A DNA stretch of 47,422 bases. Origin: Pelotomaculum sp. UBA4789 (GTDB lineage Bacteria; Bacillota; Desulfotomaculia; Desulfotomaculales; Pelotomaculaceae). This document shows positions 41,906 to 47,422 of the stretch, in pieces (positions within the stretch are counted from its first letter, which is position 1; each line of letters opens with the position of its first letter). A program made the translations under genes and the position numbers. A model generated the notes under the pieces. That model had not been told where the DNA came from. It did no database searches and saw only the letters and a list, made by a program, of their open reading frames with translations. The stretch is from assembly GCA_002402945.1 (NCBI GenBank), contig DHGV01000024.1, positions 1-47,422 on the forward strand, given 5' to 3'.

Positions 41906-42832
41906 ATGGACTTAAGCAGCAAAGACATGACTGGGCTCCGCGATATCACCGCGGCAGAAATAGCGCTGATCCTTGATACAGCAGTGCCTATGAAGGGAAT
42001 AATTCAAAGGCAGATCAAAAAAGTGCCCACTTTAAGAGGGCGGACAGTGGTGACAGTTTTTTACGAGGCGAGCACACGCACCAGGACCTCCTTTGAGCTG
42101 GCGGCGAAGTACCTAAGCGCTGATACCGTGGGTATAACCGCGGCGACAAGCAGTGTGAGCAAAGGGGAAAGCCTGAAGGATACTGGCCGTAATATAGCCG
42201 CTATGGGCGCAGATGCGGTCATATTGCGGCACCCTATGGCCGGTGCGGCGGAGCTGCTGGCCCGCACCCTCGGCGCCTCGGTTGTTAATGCCGGTGACGG
42301 CGCTCATGAGCATCCTTCCCAGGCCCTGCTAGATCTTTTCACGGCAAGGGAAAAAAAAGGGCGCCTGGATGGGCTTAAAGTAGCCATTATCGGTGACATC
42401 CTGCACAGCAGGGTGGCCCGCTCGGATATCTGGGGTTATACAAAGATGGGCGCCGAGGTGAGACTGGCCGGCCCGGCGACATTGATACCGCCCGGTATTG
42501 AAAAAATGGGCGCTAGGGTTTGCAGCAGCCTTGAAGAGGCGCTGGCGGGCGCCGATGTGGTCAACGTACTGCGCATTCAGACTGAGAGGCAGCAGCAGGG
42601 GCTGTTTCCGAGCATGAGAGAGTACAGCCGGATGTACTGTATTAACCGTGACAGGTTGAAACTGGCCGCGCCGGATGCTCTGCTGATGCACCCTGGCCCA
42701 ATGAACCGTGGTATTGAAATATCCCCGGATGTAGCTGATGGCCTGCAGGCTGTGATCAACGAGCAGGTAACCAACGGGGTGGCAGTCAGGATGGCTCTGC
42801 TTTATCTCTTGATTGGAGGGAGCGTAAAATGA
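41906..42832 (+). CDS. pyrB: Aspartate carbamoyltransferase catalytic subunit
   Basis: PyrB condenses carbamoyl phosphate with aspartate, the committed pyrimidine step. The 308 aa protein has the carbamoyl-phosphate motif 'FYEASTRTRTSFELAAKYL', 'SVSKGESLKDTGRNI', 'GDGAHEHPSQALLDLFT' and 'LLMHPGPMNRGIEI'. ATG 41906 follows CAGGGGGG. It lacks a neighbouring pyrI regulatory gene, as in other Firmicutes. Its end overlaps pyrC by four bases (ATGA). Confidence 0.97.
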   Translation: MDLSSKDMTGLRDITAAEIALILDTAVPMKGIIQRQIKKVPTLRGRTVVTVFYEASTRTRTSFELAAKYLSADTVGITAATSSVSKGESLKDTGRNIAAMGADAVILRHPMAGAAELLARTLGASVVNAGDGAHEHPSQALLDLFTAREKKGRLDGLKVAIIGDILHSRVARSDIWGYTKMGAEVRLAGPATLIPPGIEKMGARVCSSLEEALAGADVVNVLRIQTERQQQGLFPSMREYSRMYCINRDRLKLAAPDALLMHPGPMNRGIEISPDVADGLQAVINEQVTNGVAVRMALLYLLIGGSVK

Positions 42833-44127
42833 AACTGGTCATAAAAAATGGTTTTGTGGTTGACCCGGTTGCCGGGAACGTAATAAAAAAGGATATCTTG
42901 GTAATTGACGGTAAAATAGCCGGATCCGGTACAAATATTAATACCAGCGGCGCTGAAGTGCTCGACGCTGACGGCCGGCTGGCAGTGCCCGGTCTGATCG
43001 ATATGCATGTACACCTTAGAGAACCGGGCTTTGAGGCTAAGGAAACTATCTACACCGGCACCCGCGCGGCAGCCAGGGGTGGTTTTGCCTCGGTGGCCTG
43101 CATGCCGAACACAAACCCGGTGATAGACAACGCCGCGCTGGTGTCAGCGGTTATCAACAGTTCGCGGGCTGGCGGAGTGGTGAATGTTTATCCGATTGGG
43201 GCAATCACCCGCGGCAGCAGAGGTACGGAACTGGCCGAGATGGCTGATATGAGGGATGCCGGGGCGGTTGCTTTCTCAGACGACGGGATGCCGGTAGCAA
43301 ATGCCGGCCTTATGCGCCGGGCTATGCAGTATGCCGGAATGCTGGGTGCAGCAATCATCTCACACAGTGAAGATAAATCCCTTTCTGCAAGCGGCTGCAT
43401 GCATGAGGGTTATATATCAACAATGCTTGGATTAAAGGGGATTCCGGCCTGTGCCGAGGAAGTCATGGTCGCCCGGGATATCCTTTTGGCTGAAGATACA
43501 GGCTGCCATGTGCATATCGCCCATGTTAGCACGGCCGGATCGGTCCGGCTGCTCAGAGAGGCGAAGGCCAGAGGTGTCAAAGTGAGCGCGGAGGCGGCGC
43601 CACACCATTTTACACTCACCGATGAGGCTGTAATGGGCTTTGATACAAATACCAAGGTCAACCCGCCTCTGCGTACAGAGGATGATGTGGCAGCGGTAAG
43701 GCAGGGACTGGCGGACGGTACCATAGACGTTATCGCCACCGACCATGCTCCGCATACAGCTGAAGAAAAAGACGTTGAATATGAGAATGCCCCCTTTGGC
43801 ATGGTCGGTTTGGAAACAGCAGTGGGGCTGGTCTGGACCGAACTGGTAGCAGCCGGTGTGCTGACGCCTGTTCAGGCGATAACCAAAATGACCCTGAACC
43901 CGGCCAGGATACTGGGCATAACAAAGGGCACCCTGGAGACAGGGGCGGACGCAGATATAACAATCATAGACCCCGAAACAACCGGAGCGGTTGATCCGGC
44001 CATGTTTGCCAGTAAAGGCCGGAATACGCCTTTTGCCGGGCGTCTGATCAAAGGGCTTCCCTGGGCGACGATAGTAGGAGGCAGGATAGTGATGCGGAGT
44101 GGAATATTGGAAGATTATAAGAAGTAA
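42829..44127 (+). CDS. pyrC: Dihydroorotase
   Basis: PyrC cyclises carbamoyl aspartate to dihydroorotate. The 432 aa class I enzyme has the metal-binding 'DMHVHLREPGFEAKE', the substrate site 'ACMPNTNPVID', histidine metal ligands in 'IISHSEDKSL' and 'HVHIAHVSTAGSV', and 'VIATDHAPHTAEEKD'. The start ATG overlaps the pyrB TGA, so the two are translationally coupled. Confidence 0.97.
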   Translation: MKLVIKNGFVVDPVAGNVIKKDILVIDGKIAGSGTNINTSGAEVLDADGRLAVPGLIDMHVHLREPGFEAKETIYTGTRAAARGGFASVACMPNTNPVIDNAALVSAVINSSRAGGVVNVYPIGAITRGSRGTELAEMADMRDAGAVAFSDDGMPVANAGLMRRAMQYAGMLGAAIISHSEDKSLSASGCMHEGYISTMLGLKGIPACAEEVMVARDILLAEDTGCHVHIAHVSTAGSVRLLREAKARGVKVSAEAAPHHFTLTDEAVMGFDTNTKVNPPLRTEDDVAAVRQGLADGTIDVIATDHAPHTAEEKDVEYENAPFGMVGLETAVGLVWTELVAAGVLTPVQAITKMTLNPARILGITKGTLETGADADITIIDPETTGAVDPAMFASKGRNTPFAGRLIKGLPWATIVGGRIVMRSGILEDYKK

Positions 44128-44206
44128 GGAAACATTTAATTATTTTAATTGACGAGTGCCATTTCCAGTATCACGCAGCCATGGGAAATTGTGCGGAGGT
44201 GTTATT

Positions 44207-45286
44207 ATGCAGGCAAGACTCGCGCTGGAAGACGGTACCGTTTTTACGGGAAAGTCTTTTGGGGCAGAGGGTGAGCAGTGGGGTGAGGTGGTCTTCAACA
44301 CCGGGATGACCGGTTACCAGGAGGTCCTTACAGACCCTTCCTACTGCGGCCAGATAGTGGTGATGACCTACCCCCTGATTGGCAATTACGGTATTATGAA
44401 GGAGGACTTCGAGTCCGCCAGGTCATATGCCAGAGGTTTTATAGTGCGTGAAGAGTGCAGGCGTCCCAGCAATTGGCGTTTATACGAAACTCTCCACAGC
44501 TTTCTGGAAAAAGAAAAAATAATCGGCTTGGCGGGTATTGACACCCGCGCCCTGACCAGGCGCCTGCGCAGCAGCGGCACCATGCGCGGGGTGATCAGCA
44601 CAGGTTTCGCAGACACAGCGGCACTTGTGGAACGAGCTAAAAACTGTCCTCAGCTGACCGGGCAGGAGCTTGTGCCGGCGGTAGCGGTCAGCGAGAGCTA
44701 TACTCTACCTGGCAGCGGGTACAGGGTTGTTCTCATCGACTTCGGCGCCAAGCTTAATATTATCCGCTGCCTGCAGGTGCGCGGCTGCGAAGTAGCAGTA
44801 GTGCCGCCTGCGACTAAAGCCGGAGAAATCCTGGCCCTGGCGCCGGACGGGATTGTGCTTTCCAATGGCCCCGGAGACCCTACGGACGTGCCTTACGCTA
44901 TTGAGACCATCCGGCAGCTGATCGGCAAAAAGCCGATCCTGGGCATCTGCCTGGGCCACCAGGTCCTGGGGTTGGCCCTGGGCGCAAAAACCTACAAGCT
45001 GAAGTTTGGGCACCGCGGCGCCAACCACCCGGTTAAGGATTTGGCCAACGGGCGGGTCTACATCTCCTCGCATAACCACGGCTTCTCAGTGGACGAGACA
45101 TCGATGCAGGGGCTGGATATTTATGTCTCTCACCGCAACCTCAATGATGGTACGGTAGAGGGATTGAGGCACAAATTCCTGCCCGTATTTTCAGTACAAT
45201 ACCATCCCGAGGCAGCGCCGGGGCCGGGAGACTCTGAATATATCTTTGATGAGTTTCTGGAAATGATGGCCGGGGGTGGGAAATAA
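44207..45286 (+). CDS. carA: Carbamoyl-phosphate synthase small (glutaminase) chain
   Basis: CarA releases ammonia from glutamine for CarB. The 359 aa protein has the N-terminal CPSase domain ('VFNTGMTGYQEVLTDPSY', 'GIDTRALTRRLR') and a class I glutaminase with the nucleophile cysteine in 'ILGICLGHQVLGLALG' and catalytic His-Glu in 'VQYHPEAAPGPGDSEYIF'. ATG 44207 follows CGGAGGTG (44194-44201). The open frame extends upstream to 44156 but without an SD or homology. It is followed two bases later by carB. Confidence 0.96.
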   Translation: MQARLALEDGTVFTGKSFGAEGEQWGEVVFNTGMTGYQEVLTDPSYCGQIVVMTYPLIGNYGIMKEDFESARSYARGFIVREECRRPSNWRLYETLHSFLEKEKIIGLAGIDTRALTRRLRSSGTMRGVISTGFADTAALVERAKNCPQLTGQELVPAVAVSESYTLPGSGYRVVLIDFGAKLNIIRCLQVRGCEVAVVPPATKAGEILALAPDGIVLSNGPGDPTDVPYAIETIRQLIGKKPILGICLGHQVLGLALGAKTYKLKFGHRGANHPVKDLANGRVYISSHNHGFSVDETSMQGLDIYVSHRNLNDGTVEGLRHKFLPVFSVQYHPEAAPGPGDSEYIFDEFLEMMAGGGK

Positions 45287-45287
45287 T

Positions 45288-47422
45288 ATGCCCTTAAATA
45301 AAAAGATCAAGAAAGTGATGGTTATCGGTTCCGGCCCCATTGTCATCGGCCAGGCGGCTGAGTTTGACTACGCGGGCACCCAGGCCTGCCGCTCACTGCA
45401 TGAAGAGGGCGTGGAGGTGGTGCTGATCAATTCCAATCCGGCGACCATCATGACCGATACAAACATGGCTGACCGGGTATATATCGAACCCCTCACTCCG
45501 GATTTTGTGGCCCGGGTAATCCGGCAGGAGAAACCGGACGGCTTGCTGCCCACCCTGGGCGGGCAGGTCGGTCTGAACCTGGCCCTGCAGCTGGCTGAAG
45601 CCGGCATACTGGAAGAAGAAGGGGTCAAACTGCTGGGCACTTCTTTAGAGGCCATCAAAAAGGCGGAAGACAGGGAACTCTTCAAAGAGATGATGAATAC
45701 GATCGGTGAGCCCATCCCCGAGAGTGTGATCGTTTCCACACTGGAAGAAGCCGAGGCTTTTGCAGCTGAAATCGGGCTGCCCATGATCGTCCGCCCGGCC
45801 TATACCCTGGGCGGCACCGGCGGCGGTATCGCCTGCACTATGGAAGAGCTGCGCGCTACTTGCACCAGGGGCCTCAAGCACAGTATTATCAACCAGGCGC
45901 TGATCGAACGGTGCGTAGTCGGCTGGAAGGAGATCGAGTATGAGGTGATGCGCGACAGCGCCAACAACTGCATCACCATCTGCAACATGGAGAATATTGA
46001 CCCGATGGGCATTCACACCGGTGACAGTATTGTGGTGGCGCCCTCCCAAACGCTGAGTGACAAGGAGTACCAGCTTTTAAGGACCGCCTCCCTGAAGATC
46101 ATCCGCGCCCTGGGCATTGAAGGCGGCTGCAATGTCCAATTTGCGCTTGACCCCAACAGTTTTCAATACTATGTGATCGAGGTCAATCCCAGGGTTTCCC
46201 GTTCCTCAGCGCTGGCTTCCAAGGCCACAGGTTACCCCATAGCCAAGGTGGCTGCCAAAATAGCCCTGGGCCTGACCCTCGATGAAATTCGCAACGCCGT
46301 AACAGGCAAAACTTACGCCTGTTTTGAGCCGTCACTGGACTACCTGGTGCTCAAGTATCCTCGCTGGCCGTTTGACAAGTTTGCCAGCGGTGACCGTTCC
46401 CTGGGTACCCAGATGAAGGCGACGGGGGAGATCATGGCCATAAACCGCACTTTTGAAGGGGCTTTGCTGAAGGCGGTCCGTTCTCTGGAAATCGGCCTCG
46501 ATTGTCTGGCTCTGCCCGGAGCCGAGCTGCTAAGCCGGGATGAGCTGACGGCAAGGCTTGCCAGAGCTGACGACGAGAGGATCTTCCTGGTGGCCGAGGC
46601 TATACGCCGCGGCATGACCGGCACCGAGATACATGAATTAACAGCAATTGACATATTTTTTCTTGACAAAATCGAGGGGATAATACAGCTGGAAAAAGAA
46701 ATCCGCAAGGCCGCCGGTGAGGACGGCCTGACGCCCGGGCTGTTGCGGAGAGCCAAGGAAATGGGTTTTGCAGACAGCCACCTGGCAGCGCTGACCGGAG
46801 CGGCGCAGGGTGAAATCCGTGCTCAACGCATTGACATCGGCATTGTCCCCACCTTTAAGATGGTCGATACCTGTGCCGCCGAATTTGAGGCCGTGACACC
46901 GTATTACTACTCTTCATATGACAGTGAAGACGAAGCGCAGCCTACTGTAAACCGGAAGGTAATGGTCCTGGGTTCAGGGCCCATCCGCATCGGCCAGGGT
47001 ATAGAATTTGACTATTGCTCTGTCCACTCGGTTTGGGCGCTGCGGGAAGAAGGTTTCGAAGCGATTATCGTAAATAATAACCCCGAGACAGTGAGCACGG
47101 ATTTTGATACTGCAGACAGGCTTTACTTTGAGCCGCTGGTCACAGAAGACGTGCTGAATATCCTGGACAGGGAAAAACCAGAGGGCGTGATTGTCCAGTT
47201 CGGCGGGCAGACTGCCATAAATCTGGCCAAACCGCTGGAACAGGCCGGGATTAAAATCCTCGGCACTTCAGTAAATGATATAGACCGCGCGGAGGACCGC
47301 GAGAGATTTGACCAGCTGCTGATTGAGTTGGCTATTCCCAAACCACCCGGACGGACTGCCTTTTCGGTATATGAGGCCGTTCAAATCGCCGCTGAGATCG
47401 AATACCCGGTCGTGGTCCGCCC
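45288..47422 (+). CDS. carB: Carbamoyl-phosphate synthase large chain, 5' part
   Basis: CarB forms carbamoyl phosphate from bicarbonate, ammonia and two ATP. The window holds about 711 of an expected 1,060-1,070 residues, open to the last base. The first synthetase half has 'VMVIGSGPIVIGQAAEFDYA', 'TLGGQVGLNLALQLAE', 'IVRPAYTLGGTGGGIA' and 'YYVIEVNPRVSRSSALASKA'. The oligomerisation domain follows (about residues 400-550). The second half begins with 'VMVLGSGPIRIGQGIEFDYC'. The GTP-free start ATG 45288 lies one base after the carA stop, preceded by a G-rich stretch. No frameshift is seen. Confidence 0.97.
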   Translation, partial: MPLNKKIKKVMVIGSGPIVIGQAAEFDYAGTQACRSLHEEGVEVVLINSNPATIMTDTNMADRVYIEPLTPDFVARVIRQEKPDGLLPTLGGQVGLNLALQLAEAGILEEEGVKLLGTSLEAIKKAEDRELFKEMMNTIGEPIPESVIVSTLEEAEAFAAEIGLPMIVRPAYTLGGTGGGIACTMEELRATCTRGLKHSIINQALIERCVVGWKEIEYEVMRDSANNCITICNMENIDPMGIHTGDSIVVAPSQTLSDKEYQLLRTASLKIIRALGIEGGCNVQFALDPNSFQYYVIEVNPRVSRSSALASKATGYPIAKVAAKIALGLTLDEIRNAVTGKTYACFEPSLDYLVLKYPRWPFDKFASGDRSLGTQMKATGEIMAINRTFEGALLKAVRSLEIGLDCLALPGAELLSRDELTARLARADDERIFLVAEAIRRGMTGTEIHELTAIDIFFLDKIEGIIQLEKEIRKAAGEDGLTPGLLRRAKEMGFADSHLAALTGAAQGEIRAQRIDIGIVPTFKMVDTCAAEFEAVTPYYYSSYDSEDEAQPTVNRKVMVLGSGPIRIGQGIEFDYCSVHSVWALREEGFEAIIVNNNPETVSTDFDTADRLYFEPLVTEDVLNILDREKPEGVIVQFGGQTAINLAKPLEQAGIKILGTSVNDIDRAEDRERFDQLLIELAIPKPPGRTAFSVYEAVQIAAEIEYPVVVR

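Noticed and set aside
1..47422. CRISPR arrays, tRNA or rRNA genes, phage or toxin-antitoxin modules
   Set aside because: No regularly spaced repeats, cloverleaf-like sequences, rRNA segments or such proteins were seen.

Overview
The window is a chromosome segment of an anaerobic, low-to-mid G+C Firmicute, most likely a Pelotomaculum/Desulfotomaculum-type member of the Clostridia (Peptococcaceae). This rests on gene order (mraZ-rsmH-ftsL-ftsI-mur genes; ylmD/ylmE-sepF-ylmG-divIVA-ileS-lspA-rluD-pyrR), a meso-diaminopimelate-type MurE, T-box and PyrR RNA regulation, an oxygen-sensitive class III ribonucleotide reductase and a selenocysteine-containing SelD. Every recognisable gene is on the + strand. 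No rRNA, tRNA or CRISPR was seen.

Region 1 (1-18.1 kb) is a near-complete division and cell-wall (dcw) cluster: mraZ (3' end), rsmH, ftsL, ftsI/spoVD, murE, murF, mraY, murD, ftsW, murG, murC, murB, ftsQ, two DUF881 genes, a DUF1290 small basic protein gene and ftsZ, closed by a strong terminator. Together they take UDP-MurNAc from reduction (MurB) through ligation (MurC-F), lipid I/II synthesis (MraY, MurG) and septal polymerisation and cross-linking (FtsW, FtsI), with FtsL/FtsQ/FtsZ building the divisome. ftsA is not between the small basic protein gene and ftsZ, and spoIIGA-sigE-sigG do not follow ftsZ.

Region 2 (18.1-22.75 kb) has a promoter-driven selD with an in-frame TGA read as selenocysteine, then an anaerobic nucleotide reduction operon nrdR-nrdD-nrdG with paired NrdR boxes on its promoter.

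Region 3 (22.75-25.5 kb) is the only visibly decayed stretch: a 3'-truncated IS1182-type transposase abuts a lactate permease remnant that has lost its N-terminus and carries two frameshifts. A long imperfect inverted repeat follows.

Region 4 (25.5-36.0 kb) contains a beta-CASP metallo-beta-lactamase RNase-like gene, pgeF (ylmD), a PhoP/PhoR-like two-component pair, an HlyD-like membrane protein, ylmE (yggS), sepF, proC, yggT (ylmG), divIVA, a Nudix hydrolase, a DUF2889 gene and a DUF167 gene.

Region 5 (36.0-41.0 kb) is a T-box-controlled ileS followed by a CxxS thioredoxin-like protein, lspA and rluD.

Region 6 (41.0-47.4 kb) is a pyrimidine operon (pyrR-pyrB-pyrC-carA-carB, the last running off the end) with a promoter, one PyrR attenuator before pyrR and a second between pyrR and pyrB. 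pyrR seems to start at an ACG codon.

The window is mainly conserved housekeeping DNA, and no clearly undescribed system was found. The most noteworthy points are the recoded SelD, the ACG-start pyrR, the tandem NrdR boxes over the nrd promoter, the eight-codon minicistron coupled to mraY, and the IS/permease wreck.
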